Assembly (NCBI GenBank): GCA_934433485.1
Contig: CAKRZR010000001.1
Span: 248,001 to 312,000, forward strand
Direction of reading: 5' to 3'
From: an uncultured Eubacteriales bacterium
GTDB taxonomy: Bacteria; Bacillota; Clostridia; Oscillospirales; CAG-272
DNA: 64,000 nt
Part shown: positions 1 to 9,085 of the stretch, in pieces
Position numbering within the stretch: the stretch's first letter is position 1
Layout of the letters: the number at the start of each line of letters is the position of its first letter
Program-made: the position numbers and the translations under genes
Notes under the pieces: model-generated
What the model was told of the DNA's origin: nothing
Seen by the model: only the letters and a program-made list of their open reading frames with translations
Databases searched by the model: none

Positions 1-1
1 G

Positions 2-2245
2 ACGGCGCCGAACGGCAATGTGTACTACGAATCCACCTCCATCATCGAGGAAGTGTTCGGCTACAGCATGGCGGAAGCGACGCTTGTATCCACGAATCAG
101 TACACCACCATCGAGGACACCGTAGTTAAGAACGACTATGTCACCCTGTCCTGCGTCGGTTCGGACGGCAAGAGCTTCTACATGACCGTGCCGTTTGCCG
201 ATATGCACCTGTCCGGCAGTGCAAATGACCAGCTCGGCGCGTCATTCCGCGTGATCTACCAGACAAAGAACGGCAAGCACAACGTCCTCTCCGCGGTCGC
301 CACGAGCCAGTCGAAATCCTTTGACGAGGCAAAGATCAGCGCGGACGGCAAAACCGTGGAGATCGGCGGCGTGAAGTACACCCTTGTGGACGAGTATTCC
401 GATTCTCTCGCGACGAATAACAACGAGCTCATCCTCCACGCCTATGACGACAACGGTAAGCTCACGAAGATCGACTCCATCGACGCACTCAAGCCGCTGC
501 TTGGCTTCTATCGGATCACACTCTGGTTTGACGGTGGTTCCGAGACGGCGACCCGCGGCGTCCTGCGCAGCTTCTCGATGGGCAAACTGAATGTGGACAA
601 AAACGGCAAGATCAATTTGGCGGACAATCTCACCGAAAAAGAGCTGACCGGCGGCTTCCGAAACGCGGACGACGCTGTGTCCGGCGACTACGTGCTCTAT
701 TACTTCAACAAGAACACAAAAGAGCTGGAGATCGCCGAAACTCTGGAGATCGTCTCCGGTACCGTGCGCAAGATCACGACCGGTACCGCAAAGATTGGTG
801 ATTTGAACTACACGCTCGGCAACGAAACCGCGGGAATCCCGACCGCATCGATCCGCGACGCGTTGACCCTGGGCGCGACTGTCCACGCCGTCGTATACAA
901 CAACACCATCGTGGCGCTTCATGAAGGCGCGGTCAATGTACGCGGCAGCGAATACCTCGTCGCTCTGTCCGATTCTTACCGTGTATACGAAAACGGCGCG
1001 TTCCGCTATGTGGCGACTGTATCCGTGAACGGCGAGACGAAGAATGTCTATGTAAATGACAGCTCCGTACGCGAGGGAGAGATCTACCGGTACACAGTAT
1101 CGGCGGACACCTATACCCTGACAGCGCCTAAGATTGAGAATGGTCTGATCGTCTCCGGTACAAACGCGTTTATCCAGAGCGGCAAGACCCTCGATGAGAT
1201 CGCGTTCCGTATCGAGTCGGCGAAGAACACCACCATCACGCTGAACAGCCGCAATTACTACACGCTCCATGCGGGCGACGCGGAAGCTGTATCCTCCGTT
1301 GCAGGTATGCAGGACGCACAGTTCATCACCGATGAGAATACCCTCATTCTGGTGAACGACAACGGCAAGCTCATGACCCGGCGCGGCGCGTACAACTCCA
1401 CCATCACCGTGAACGACGGCGCGACTGTAACCGCTGTCATGAACAACGAGGTGGGTACCGTGGAAACGCTGCGGGTACTCTATATCAGCGACGGCAGCCT
1501 CGGCAATTACGATGTAAACGGCGCCGCGGTGCGTATTCTCGCCATCAACGGTATGGTGCTGGAGGATGGACGCGCGTTTGTGGAATACACCGTCTACAAC
1601 TTTGATACGAACACCGTGGAGGTGAAGCTCTCGACCGCGACCCTGGAGGTTGGCGCCGACTACCGCATCGGCTCGGACGGCAACATCACCACCGAAAAGA
1701 CCGAGCAGGTATCCACAGGCTTTGTGACCGGCTATACCGGATCGACGATCACCGTGGACGGCACGACGCTTTCCGTAGCCAAGGACGCGCATGTCATCCG
1801 TCTGACGAAGGACAACAAAGCGGAAGAAGTGAAGCTGTCCGATACCTATCTCCACCACGTGGAATTTGTGGTCGATCGTGGAGAAGTGAAGCTCATTATG
1901 CTTGGCGCGACGCCGCAGTTTACCATGACTGCCAAGGACAACGTGCTGACAGTCACCCCGGACTTTGATCTCACGAACATCGATACCGCGTCCGTGAAGC
2001 TGGGCAGCGTGCAGATCGATGGCAAGAACGTGACCGGTGTGCTGGAGGTCAAGGACGGCGCGCTCGTCGTGACGTTTGCGGAAACGCTGACCGACGGCAA
2101 GTACACGGTAACCTTCACCATCGCGGGCACCACGTACGTGACTGAGGCGAGTGTGGAGGTCAAGCGTCCGGCAACCGATGTAATCCCGGAGAACCCGGAA
2201 ACTCCCGAGAATCCGGGAACTCCTGAGCAGACAGAGAATCTGTAA
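2..2245 (+). CDS. Large repetitive cell-surface protein, C-terminal part (5' truncated by window)
   Basis: The reading frame is open from base 2, so the real start lies outside the window; 747 residues are visible. The visible part is made of beta-rich repeats in which a segment of the type G-x-V, then T-I or T-V, then a short G-x-x-Y-x-L strand recurs at about residues 100-130, 250-280, 385-425 and 565-600. The C-terminus (about 640-730) is an Ig-like segment followed by a Pro/Glu/Asn/Thr-rich tail (PENPETPENPGTPEQTENL). There is no LPxTG motif or C-terminal membrane anchor. In Clostridia such proteins usually carry a signal peptide and S-layer-homology domains at the N-terminus, which cannot be seen here. 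Extracellular location is inferred from composition. It ends in a good terminator. Confidence 0.75.
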   Translation, partial: TAPNGNVYYESTSIIEEVFGYSMAEATLVSTNQYTTIEDTVVKNDYVTLSCVGSDGKSFYMTVPFADMHLSGSANDQLGASFRVIYQTKNGKHNVLSAVATSQSKSFDEAKISADGKTVEIGGVKYTLVDEYSDSLATNNNELILHAYDDNGKLTKIDSIDALKPLLGFYRITLWFDGGSETATRGVLRSFSMGKLNVDKNGKINLADNLTEKELTGGFRNADDAVSGDYVLYYFNKNTKELEIAETLEIVSGTVRKITTGTAKIGDLNYTLGNETAGIPTASIRDALTLGATVHAVVYNNTIVALHEGAVNVRGSEYLVALSDSYRVYENGAFRYVATVSVNGETKNVYVNDSSVREGEIYRYTVSADTYTLTAPKIENGLIVSGTNAFIQSGKTLDEIAFRIESAKNTTITLNSRNYYTLHAGDAEAVSSVAGMQDAQFITDENTLILVNDNGKLMTRRGAYNSTITVNDGATVTAVMNNEVGTVETLRVLYISDGSLGNYDVNGAAVRILAINGMVLEDGRAFVEYTVYNFDTNTVEVKLSTATLEVGADYRIGSDGNITTEKTEQVSTGFVTGYTGSTITVDGTTLSVAKDAHVIRLTKDNKAEEVKLSDTYLHHVEFVVDRGEVKLIMLGATPQFTMTAKDNVLTVTPDFDLTNIDTASVKLGSVQIDGKNVTGVLEVKDGALVVTFAETLTDGKYTVTFTIAGTTYVTEASVEVKRPATDVIPENPETPENPGTPEQTENL

Positions 2246-2274
2246 TCTTCAATCCAATCACATTCTGTGCCATG

Positions 2275-2307
2275 AAAAGCAGTATGGAATCCCCATGCTG
2301 CTTTTTT
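2275..2307 (+). terminator. Bidirectional rho-independent terminator between surface protein and M23 gene
   Basis: A 10-bp stem, AGCAGTATGG (2278-2287) with CCATGCTGCT (2293-2302, one G-T pair) and a 5-base loop, is followed by a T run on the plus strand and preceded by an A run, so it can serve both convergent genes. Confidence 0.8.
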
Positions 2308-2308
2308 G

Positions 2309-3271
2309 TCAGTCCCAGACATCCGCCGGGATTCGTATGCTCAGACTGCGCCGCTGCCCGTCCGCGGATTCCGTGCTTGCTCGATACCGTTCGAGAAAGC
2401 GTGTATATTCATAAAGATCGAGCCAGATCTGCGTGTTTCCGTCCTTTTCCGCGGGATCGAATATGAGTTGTACGCCGAAATGCAGGTGCGGTACGTTGAT
2501 GTTGTTCACGTCCTCTTTCGTGGAATATCCCGTCATGCCCATGTACCCGATCACCTCGCCCGCATATACGATGTCGCCCGCATGTACATCGGCATACGGA
2601 TGCCCCTTGCGCAGATGGGCATAATAATAGTACCGCAGTCCGTCAAAGGAACGGATCCCCAGTCGCCAGCCGCCGAACCGATTCCAGCCGCACGCCTCCA
2701 CCACACCCGATTCCACAGCGACGATGGGCGTACCGACCGCGCCCATGAGATCGTGACCGAGATGCTCCCGTTTGTATCCATACGACCGCGCCGCACCAAA
2801 ATCATCATAATGCGAATAGCTCCACCCAGCGGCGATTGGTGAAAACACCTGTACCCCATATTCCTCCGTCCACACGCCGTCCGCAAATACCCGGTGAAAA
2901 CCGACAAATCCGCCGAAAACAGCTGTATACACCTTCGTATAATAGGTATATAGCTTGTCATTTCCGGCCATTGTGCGGAAATCCTCCCCGGCGGCGTATG
3001 CTGCAAGCACTGTGCGCAGATCGGCTTTTTTGTATCGCTTGAAGTCGCCGCCATACCGTACGCCCAATACAGAGAGCAGCGCGACAAGCGGCGTGTGTCT
3101 TTCTGTATCGTGAGACGCAATATCTGCCTCCACACAGTCAGTCAGCGCGGCTTTTGTGATATGCAGCTCCGCCCAGCGAATCGGTTTGTCCGCGCATACA
3201 CCGCGGGAGAGGAAGAATGGCAAAAAGAATGCCAGAAAAAGCGCGGTCAGACGAGAAAATGTACGTCGCAT
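2309..3271 (-). CDS. Exported M23-family metallopeptidase
   Basis: A 320-residue protein with an N-terminal signal peptide (basic MRR start, then a hydrophobic run at residues 8-22). The C-terminal half is a LytM/M23 domain: H170-x3-D174 in HLGHDLMGAVGTPI and the H262-L-H264 motif in VPHLHFG supply the zinc ligands typical of the family. These enzymes cleave peptide cross-links of peptidoglycan outside the membrane. The start at 3271 was chosen because GGAGGG lies 7 bases upstream and it begins directly with the signal peptide; a longer frame to 3373 has no such site. The 140 residues between signal peptide and catalytic domain match nothing I recognise. The gene is convergent with the surface-protein gene and divergent from nusB. 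Confidence 0.88.
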   Translation of the reverse strand: MRRTFSRLTALFLAFFLPFFLSRGVCADKPIRWAELHITKAALTDCVEADIASHDTERHTPLVALLSVLGVRYGGDFKRYKKADLRTVLAAYAAGEDFRTMAGNDKLYTYYTKVYTAVFGGFVGFHRVFADGVWTEEYGVQVFSPIAAGWSYSHYDDFGAARSYGYKREHLGHDLMGAVGTPIVAVESGVVEACGWNRFGGWRLGIRSFDGLRYYYYAHLRKGHPYADVHAGDIVYAGEVIGYMGMTGYSTKEDVNNINVPHLHFGVQLIFDPAEKDGNTQIWLDLYEYTRFLERYRASTESADGQRRSLSIRIPADVWD

Positions 3272-3416
3272 GTGTGCCCTCCATTTGTGTTCAGATACCA
3301 TCAGTATGCGCGAAAAAAGGGGCGGATTTTCCCGGTAAGTATCGGAGAGTACGGGAAAGTGTGGAAAATGCAATGCATAAATCTGAAAATAAATGAATAT
3401 TTATGATGGAAGTCCA

Positions 3417-3445
3417 TTGACATATGGCGGCGGATTGTGTATAAT
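3417..3445 (+). promoter_or_regulatory. Consensus SigA promoter for the nusB block
   Basis: TTGACA at 3417-3422, a 17-bp spacer, and TATAAT at 3440-3445: a perfect vegetative promoter 70 bp ahead of nusB. It probably drives the long rightward housekeeping block. Confidence 0.85.
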
Positions 3446-3515
3446 ATTATCCGTATGAACAGATCACAAACCCGACGCGGACAATCCCGCCGGAAAGTAT
3501 TGGCTTGGAGGCTAC

Positions 3516-3995
3516 ATGGCAGAAAACAAAAACCTGTCCCGGCACGAAAGCAGACGCGTGGTATTCACGCTTTTGTTCGCATGGGAATTTCATAAGGAAG
3601 AAAAAGCACTCGATTTTTATTACGCGAACAAAGAGGACGCGGAGGTTCCCTACAACGATTATATCCGCGATACCTTCACAGGCACAGCGGAGCATCTCTC
3701 CGAAATCGACGCGGAAATTGAAAAATACGCCGTAAAGTGGAAGGTTTCCCGTATGGCGCGCGTGACGAGAAGTCTCCTGCGCCTGGCTGTATACGAGATC
3801 CTGCATACCGATACCCCGGCGCGCGCTGTCATCAACGAAATTGTGGAGTTTGCCAAGGAATATGACGACGACGCGTCTCCCGCTTTCATCAACGGCATCC
3901 TCAACAACCTCGCGCGCGCGTGCGGCAAGATCGAGGATGGCGAGACGGCGGGGATCACGTTGGACGTACCCGCGGACGCTGAATCGGAAGCGTAA
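3516..3995 (+). CDS. nusB: Transcription antitermination factor NusB
   Basis: A 159-residue protein matching NusB over its length: an all-helical fold starting with SRHESRRVVFTLLFAWEF and a conserved C-terminal half (VSRMARVTRSLLRLAVYEI, then PARAVINEIVEFAKEY and FINGILNNLA). NusB binds boxA RNA with NusE (S10) in the rRNA antitermination complex. TTGGAGG at 3506-3512 precedes the ATG. It is the first gene of the block and ends 7 bp before the Kae1-like gene. In many Clostridia the asp23 and spoIIIA genes lie upstream of nusB; here the upstream neighbour is a divergent peptidase gene. Confidence 0.95.
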   Translation: MAENKNLSRHESRRVVFTLLFAWEFHKEEKALDFYYANKEDAEVPYNDYIRDTFTGTAEHLSEIDAEIEKYAVKWKVSRMARVTRSLLRLAVYEILHTDTPARAVINEIVEFAKEYDDDASPAFINGILNNLARACGKIEDGETAGITLDVPADAESEA

Positions 3996-4002
3996 CGGCA
4001 AT

Positions 4003-4980
4003 ATGGACCTATATCTTGGGTTAGATACCAGCAACTACACCACCTCCGCCGCGTTGTGTGACGGGGATGGCAATGTGCTTGTCAACCAAAAACTGCTCTT
4101 GCCGGTGCGAGAGGGGGAACGGGGACTCCGACAGAGCGACGCGGTATTTTTGCACGTAAAAGCACTGCCGAAAATCGCCGCCATGCTCCGTGAGAATCTT
4201 CATCCGGGCGACAGACTGTGCGCGATCGGCGCGTCTAAGTCACCGCGGGATAGTGAGGGCTCGTATATGCCGTGCTTTCTCGTCGGCGAAGGACTCGGGG
4301 ATGTGCTGTCCGCCGCGCTCAACATTCCGCTGTACACGTTTTCTCATCAGGCGGGACACGTGATGGCGGCGGCGTATTCGGCGTGCCGCGATCCGGAAAA
4401 CGCTTTGACTCTCCCCTCGCTGCTTGCGGCGCCGTTTCTCGCGTTCCATGTCTCCGGCGGCACTACGGATATTCTGTATGCCGAGCCGGATCCTGCGAAA
4501 ATTATGGCGGTAGCGCATATCGGCGGTACGCTTGATCTCAATGCGGGACAGGTCATCGATCGCACCGGCGTGAAGATGGGACTGCCGTTCCCCTGTGGAG
4601 CCGCAATGGATGAGATGGCGATAGACTATACCGGAAAAGTCCGCCGCGACAAGCTGTCGGTGCGCGGCTATACCTGCAATCTCTCCGGCGTGGAAAACAA
4701 AGCGGACGCGGTTTACAGAGAAACGAACGATCCGGCGGCAACGAGCGCGTATGTGCTCTCCGCCATCGGTCGTACGCTCGCGGAGCTGACAAAAAATCTG
4801 CGCGCGCGATATCCGGATCTGCCGATCGTGTATGCGGGCGGCGTGATGAGCTCGCGATATATAAGACGCATGCTGTCCCCCTATGGCAGTTTCGCCGAGG
4901 CACAGTTTTCCTCCGATAACGCGACCGGCGTGTGTCTGCTGACGCGGGAAACCCATATCCGCGAAACAAAGCTCCACTGA
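4003..4980 (+). CDS. Kae1/TsaD-like paralogue (peptidase M22 family, nusB-linked)
   Basis: A 325-residue ASKHA-fold protein starting MDLYLGLDTSNYTTS. H115 and H119 in SHQAGHV correspond to the HxxxH metal site of Kae1/TsaD, and the phosphate-binding motif HVSGGTTD follows near residue 152, with a second one (YAGGVMSS) near the C-terminus. TsaD makes the t6A modification on tRNA, but Clostridia commonly have a second, diverged copy beside nusB and xseA, annotated as O-sialoglycoprotein endopeptidase, whose role is not established. Position and divergence suggest this is that paralogue rather than the housekeeping TsaD. Start ATG 4003 fits the conserved beginning; the ribosome binding site is weak (GGAAG) and translation is probably coupled to nusB. 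Confidence 0.82.
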   Translation: MDLYLGLDTSNYTTSAALCDGDGNVLVNQKLLLPVREGERGLRQSDAVFLHVKALPKIAAMLRENLHPGDRLCAIGASKSPRDSEGSYMPCFLVGEGLGDVLSAALNIPLYTFSHQAGHVMAAAYSACRDPENALTLPSLLAAPFLAFHVSGGTTDILYAEPDPAKIMAVAHIGGTLDLNAGQVIDRTGVKMGLPFPCGAAMDEMAIDYTGKVRRDKLSVRGYTCNLSGVENKADAVYRETNDPAATSAYVLSAIGRTLAELTKNLRARYPDLPIVYAGGVMSSRYIRRMLSPYGSFAEAQFSSDNATGVCLLTRETHIRETKLH

Positions 4981-4998
4981 AAGGATAACGGTGACAAA

Positions 4999-6249
4999 AT
5001 GGACAATCCGAAATTTCCGGGCGCGTTGACCGTTACCCAGCTCAACGAATATATTAAGGGGATCATCGACCGTGATATACGCCTGTCCGACGTCTATCTG
5101 AAGGGGGAGATCTCCAATTTCAAGAACCACTACAGCACGGGTCATTTTTATTTCACCTTGAAGGACGAGGGCAGTATGATCCGCGCGATCATGTTCCGTT
5201 CGTCCGCGTCAAAGCTGCCGTTTTTGCCGGAGGATGGAATGAAAGTCATCGCACACGGCAGGATCGCTGCGTTCGTGCGGGACGGACAGTATCAGATCTA
5301 CTGCGATGGCATGGAGCCGGACGGCGTCGGAGCACTGTATATCGCCTATGAGCAGCTCAAACGAAAGCTTGAGGCGGAAGGATTGTTCGATCCGGCGCAC
5401 AAAAAGCCGCTGCCCAAAATACCCTCGCGCGTAGGCATCATTACCTCGGCGACAGGCGCTGCCATTCGCGATATGATCAATGTCTGCGGCAGAAGATTCC
5501 CGTTCGCGACGCTGGTGCTGTATCCGTCGCTCGTACAGGGACCGGACGCGCCGGCACAGCTCATCGAGGGCGTGCGCTATTTTAATGAAACAAAAAGCGC
5601 GGACGTGCTCATCATCGGCAGAGGCGGCGGCTCCATTGAGGATCTGTGGGCGTTCAACAACGAAGACCTGGCGCGAGAGATCGCCGCATCCGTGATTCCG
5701 GTGATTTCCGCCGTTGGTCATGAAACGGACTTCACCATCTGTGATTTCGTAGCCGACAGACGCGCGCCGACACCTTCCGCCGCAGCCGAGCTTGCCGTGC
5801 CCGAAACCGGGGAGCTGAAGCGCAAGATCGAGCACATCGTGGACAGAGAATCCGCCGTGTTGTCCGCCATGATCGCGGCACGCCGGGAAAAGCTGTCTTA
5901 TTTTGCCGGATCCCGCGCGCTGACCAACCCGATGGCGTTCATCGACGATAAAAAAATGCAGACCGCAATGGTCGGTGAGCGGCTCATGCATTTCACAGAG
6001 CAGTCTGTAAATGCGAAAAAAGCGGCGATGCAAAGCCTGTGCGCCAAGCTGTCCGCGATGAATCCGCTGGCGGTACTGTCCCGCGGCTACAGCGCTGTGT
6101 ATGGCAAAAACGGAGGCGTGGTCAAGAGCATCCGTGACGTACAGTCGGGTGACGAGATCCGTGTGGAAACAGGAGACGGCACCATCGACGCGACCGTATC
6201 TGCCGCAGAACCAAACGCACGCGCGGAGCTGTCAAGAAAAGAGGATTGA
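4999..6249 (+). CDS. xseA: Exodeoxyribonuclease VII large subunit
   Basis: A 416-residue protein with an N-terminal OB-fold (DVYLKGEISNFKNHYSTGHFYFTLKD), the catalytic domain containing SRVGIITSATGAAIRDM and IIGRGGGSIEDLWAFN, then VISAVGHETDFTICDFVADRRAPTPSAA, and a helical C-terminus ending in the LSRGYS segment. With XseB it forms the enzyme that degrades single-stranded DNA from either end. The xseB start lies a few bases past the xseA stop, as expected for an obligate complex. Confidence 0.95.
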   Translation: MDNPKFPGALTVTQLNEYIKGIIDRDIRLSDVYLKGEISNFKNHYSTGHFYFTLKDEGSMIRAIMFRSSASKLPFLPEDGMKVIAHGRIAAFVRDGQYQIYCDGMEPDGVGALYIAYEQLKRKLEAEGLFDPAHKKPLPKIPSRVGIITSATGAAIRDMINVCGRRFPFATLVLYPSLVQGPDAPAQLIEGVRYFNETKSADVLIIGRGGGSIEDLWAFNNEDLAREIAASVIPVISAVGHETDFTICDFVADRRAPTPSAAAELAVPETGELKRKIEHIVDRESAVLSAMIAARREKLSYFAGSRALTNPMAFIDDKKMQTAMVGERLMHFTEQSVNAKKAAMQSLCAKLSAMNPLAVLSRGYSAVYGKNGGVVKSIRDVQSGDEIRVETGDGTIDATVSAAEPNARAELSRKED

Positions 6250-6251
6250 AC

Positions 6252-6473
6252 ATGAGTGAAATAACATTTGAAGCTGCCATGGCGCGCTTGGAGGAGATCG
6301 TCCGTGCACTGGAGGGCGGCAACGCACCGCTGGATACATCTCTTGCTCTGTTTGAGGAGGGCGTATCGCTCGTGAAATTCTGTAACCAGAAGCTCGATGC
6401 CGCGGAACAAAAGGTGAAGATCCTCCAGCGCGGAGATAACGGCACGCTTGTGGAAACCGACATGAAGGCGTAA
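6252..6473 (+). CDS. xseB: Exodeoxyribonuclease VII small subunit
   Basis: A 73-residue helical protein of the standard XseB type: TFEAAMARLEEIVRALEGG, then APLDTSLALFEEGVSLVKFC and a final helix with KLDAAEQKV. Several copies bind each XseA. ATG 6252 is preferred over an in-frame TTG at 6246 because GAGG at 6241-6244 is spaced 7 bases from it. It follows xseA directly and is followed by ispA, the usual order in Firmicutes. Confidence 0.93.
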   Translation: MSEITFEAAMARLEEIVRALEGGNAPLDTSLALFEEGVSLVKFCNQKLDAAEQKVKILQRGDNGTLVETDMKA

Positions 6474-6505
6474 CTTGCGCTGTATATAAAAATAGGTAAG
6501 AATCT

Positions 6506-7402
6506 ATGTCAATGGAAAATCAGAAACTATTGGAAGAACGCCTGCACGAGGTTGCGGAAAAAACAGAGGCAGCCTGTAAGCGGTACTTCGACGAGGGGAT
6601 GGCGGGGAATACCGTCACGGCGGACGCGATGCAGTATTCGCTCCTCGGCGGCGGCAAACGGATCCGCGCGTTTCTCTGTCTCGCGTTCGCGAAGCTGTTT
6701 GGCGGGAGCGAGGAAGCGGCGATGCCCTTCGCCTGCGCACTGGAGATGGTGCACGCCTATTCGCTTATCCACGACGATCTGCCGTGCATGGACGACGACG
6801 ATCTCCGCCGCGGCAAGCCGTCCTGCCATAAAAAATTCGACGAGCCTGTCGCGCTCCTTGCCGGAGATACGCTTTTGACCATGGCGTTCGAGGTGGCGGC
6901 GTCCAACGAATATGTCTCCAATCGCTCGGTTCGTCTGGCGGTCATGGAGCTTGCCCGGGAAGCCGGCGGCTGCGGAATGGCGGGCGGTCAGACACTGGAT
7001 CTCGCCAATACCGTGGACAGCTATCGCGCGCTGCGGCAGATTCATCTGCAAAAGACCAGTGCGCTCATCACCGCCGCCTGCATGCTCGGCTATTACGCGG
7101 CAACCGACCGTCCGCAGCGCGCGGATATGGACAATATCCGTCTCTACGCCGAAGCGATCGGTCTCGCGTTCCAGATCCACGACGATATTCTGGATGTGAA
7201 GAGCGATACGGCGACCCTCGGCAAGGAAGTCGGCAGCGACGCGAAAAACAACAAAAAGACCGTGTTGTCGTTCCTGACCATTTCGGAAGCGGGGGAGGAG
7301 GAGGCGCTGCTTACACTCCTGGCAGTGGAGGCTGTCTCCGTGTACAACAACAGCGATCTCCTCTGTCAGCTCGCGATCTGGCTGCTGTCCCGCAAAAAAT
7401 GA
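6506..7402 (+). CDS. ispA: Farnesyl/geranyl diphosphate synthase (polyprenyl synthetase)
   Basis: A 298-residue trans-prenyltransferase. The first aspartate-rich motif is D90-D91-L-P-C-M-D96 and the second is D226-D227-I-L-D230; GGGKRIR near residue 48-54 and LGKEVGSDAKNNKKT after the second motif are also typical. It condenses isopentenyl diphosphate with dimethylallyl diphosphate to make the C15 precursor for undecaprenyl phosphate and quinones. The DxxxxD first motif is the short-chain bacterial form. The gene overlaps the next one by ATGA; in many Clostridia dxs lies between the two and it is missing here. Confidence 0.93.
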   Translation: MSMENQKLLEERLHEVAEKTEAACKRYFDEGMAGNTVTADAMQYSLLGGGKRIRAFLCLAFAKLFGGSEEAAMPFACALEMVHAYSLIHDDLPCMDDDDLRRGKPSCHKKFDEPVALLAGDTLLTMAFEVAASNEYVSNRSVRLAVMELAREAGGCGMAGGQTLDLANTVDSYRALRQIHLQKTSALITAACMLGYYAATDRPQRADMDNIRLYAEAIGLAFQIHDDILDVKSDTATLGKEVGSDAKNNKKTVLSFLTISEAGEEEALLTLLAVEAVSVYNNSDLLCQLAIWLLSRKK

Positions 7403-8181
7403 GACTGGATCTCTATCTCAAGGAAAACGGACTCGCGAAAAGTCGGACCCAGGCGGCGGAATGGATCGCGGAGGGACGTGTGCGCGTACATGGCGCTCCG
7501 GTGACCAAGCCTGCGTATCCCGTGGAGGAGGCGGATACCGTGACCGTCACGCCGCCGGAGACGGTGTACGTCAGCCGCGGCGCGTGGAAGCTCTGTCACG
7601 CATTGGACGAATGGCGCATTGACGTCGCCGGATTGCGGGTGCTCGATATCGGCGCGTCCACGGGCGGCTTTACGGATTGCCTTCTGCGACACGGCGCGGC
7701 GCATGTGTACGCGCTGGACAGCGGTACCGGACAGCTCGATCCGACGCTTTGCCGCGATCCGCGGGTGACGAACCTTGAAAATCGCAACGCGCGGTACATG
7801 CGGCCGGAGGATTTCGGCGGACCGTGCGATATGGCGGTCTCGGACGTGTCTTTCATCTCACAGACGCTCATTCTGCCGGTGGTGCCAAATGTGATAAAGC
7901 CCGGCGGATGCTACATCGGGCTCGTGAAGCCGCAGTTTGAATGCGGCAGGGAAGCTCTGTCCAAAAACGGCATCGTCCGCGACAAAAAATATCGGCTGGC
8001 GGCTCTGGAGCACGTGTACGACAGCCTCTTGAAAAATGGTATGACGCCATGCCATGTCACCGTATCCCCGATTACCGGCGGCGACGGAAATGTGGAATTT
8101 CTCATAGAAGCCATCGTCGGCGGCAGCGCGGATTCCCTGCCGTTTGACCGGCAAGGGCTGCGGGAGGTGGCGTATGGATAA
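7399..8181 (+). CDS. TlyA-family rRNA 2'-O-methyltransferase (S4 + FtsJ-like)
   Basis: A 260-residue protein with an N-terminal S4 RNA-binding domain (MRLDLYLKENGLAKSRTQAA, about residues 1-60) joined to a Rossmann methyltransferase domain. The SAM-binding glycine motif is VLDIGASTGGFTDCLL near residue 76, and a DVSFIS motif follows near 150. TlyA homologues methylate 16S and 23S rRNA riboses; in Firmicutes the homologue (YqxC) sits in this same cluster. The start overlaps the ispA stop (ATGA) without its own ribosome binding site, so translation is probably coupled. Confidence 0.92.
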   Translation: MRLDLYLKENGLAKSRTQAAEWIAEGRVRVHGAPVTKPAYPVEEADTVTVTPPETVYVSRGAWKLCHALDEWRIDVAGLRVLDIGASTGGFTDCLLRHGAAHVYALDSGTGQLDPTLCRDPRVTNLENRNARYMRPEDFGGPCDMAVSDVSFISQTLILPVVPNVIKPGGCYIGLVKPQFECGREALSKNGIVRDKKYRLAALEHVYDSLLKNGMTPCHVTVSPITGGDGNVEFLIEAIVGGSADSLPFDRQGLREVAYG

Positions 8182-9037
8182 GGAAAAACGGGTCCTAATG
8201 ATGCCCAACGTCACAAAGGGGATCACCACCGCCCAGTACAGACGGATCTGCGAATCGTTTCTCGCCTACGGATGCAGCCTGTGTACCGTAGCGGAGAGTG
8301 CGGATTTCGCCGGTGTGTGCCTGCCGGTACAGCCGGAGGACAGGCTGCGGGAATGCGCGCTTGCCTGTGTCTTGGGCGGCGACGGCTCCATGATCCATGC
8401 GGCGCACCGACTGCTCGGACTGGGCATTCCGCTGCTCGGCATCAATTTTGGTCACGTCGGCTATCTCGCGGAGCTGGAAATCGGTGAAATCGATCTGCTC
8501 GACGGTCTGGCAAACGGCACATATACCATAGAAGAACGCATGATGCTCGCTGCGGATGTTTGCCGCGATGACGGAACCGTACGCTCCCGCATGTACGCCT
8601 TAAACGATGCGGTGCTCTCCAACGGTCCGATTGCCAAGCTGCTCACCTTTGCCATGCGTCTGGACGGCATCGATATGCAGTCATTCCGCGCGGACGGCAT
8701 CGTGATCGCGACGCCCACCGGCTCGACGGCGTATTCGCTGTCCGCGGGAGGTCCGATTCTGGAGCCGCGCCTCGACTGCATCTGCCTGACCCCGATCTGT
8801 CCGCACACACCCGGCAGCCGTCCGATCCTTGTCCGCGGGGACACCAGGATTGAGCTGTGCCGGATCCAGCCGAAGGATACCGCCGTGTATCTCTCCACCG
8901 ATGGCAGCGAGGTGAGCACCGTATGCCGCGGCGACACCGTATGCATCACGCGCGCCGCCTATACAACGAAGCTGATACGTCTGAAGGACGAAGGTTTTTT
9001 GGGCGTTTTACGTGATAAATTCTCAACGAAACTGTAA
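8174..9037 (+). CDS. nadK: NAD kinase
   Basis: A 287-residue protein that phosphorylates NAD to NADP. The diagnostic GGDGS motif is at residues 68-72 (VLGGDGSMIHAAHRL) and the second conserved block ADGIVIATPTGSTAYSLSAGGP follows. The start at 8174 has GGGAGG 6 bases upstream and overlaps the end of the TlyA-like gene by 8 bases; a frame extending to 8144 lacks this. The order tlyA-nadK-argR-recN is the usual one for Firmicutes. Confidence 0.95.
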   Translation: MDKEKRVLMMPNVTKGITTAQYRRICESFLAYGCSLCTVAESADFAGVCLPVQPEDRLRECALACVLGGDGSMIHAAHRLLGLGIPLLGINFGHVGYLAELEIGEIDLLDGLANGTYTIEERMMLAADVCRDDGTVRSRMYALNDAVLSNGPIAKLLTFAMRLDGIDMQSFRADGIVIATPTGSTAYSLSAGGPILEPRLDCICLTPICPHTPGSRPILVRGDTRIELCRIQPKDTAVYLSTDGSEVSTVCRGDTVCITRAAYTTKLIRLKDEGFLGVLRDKFSTKL

Positions 9038-9085
9038 ATCTGCCATTCCCTGATAATGGTTCGCGTTTTTAGGAAGGAAACGAAT

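Noticed and set aside
242..1858. Long open frame (538 codons) antisense to the surface protein gene
   Set aside because: It mirrors the codon periodicity of the sense gene, has no ribosome binding site, and its translation looks like no protein family.
3841..4002. Longer N-terminus for the Kae1-like gene starting at 3841
   Set aside because: The extra 54 residues overlap nusB in another frame and are not part of the ASKHA fold; ATG 4003 begins with the conserved strand.
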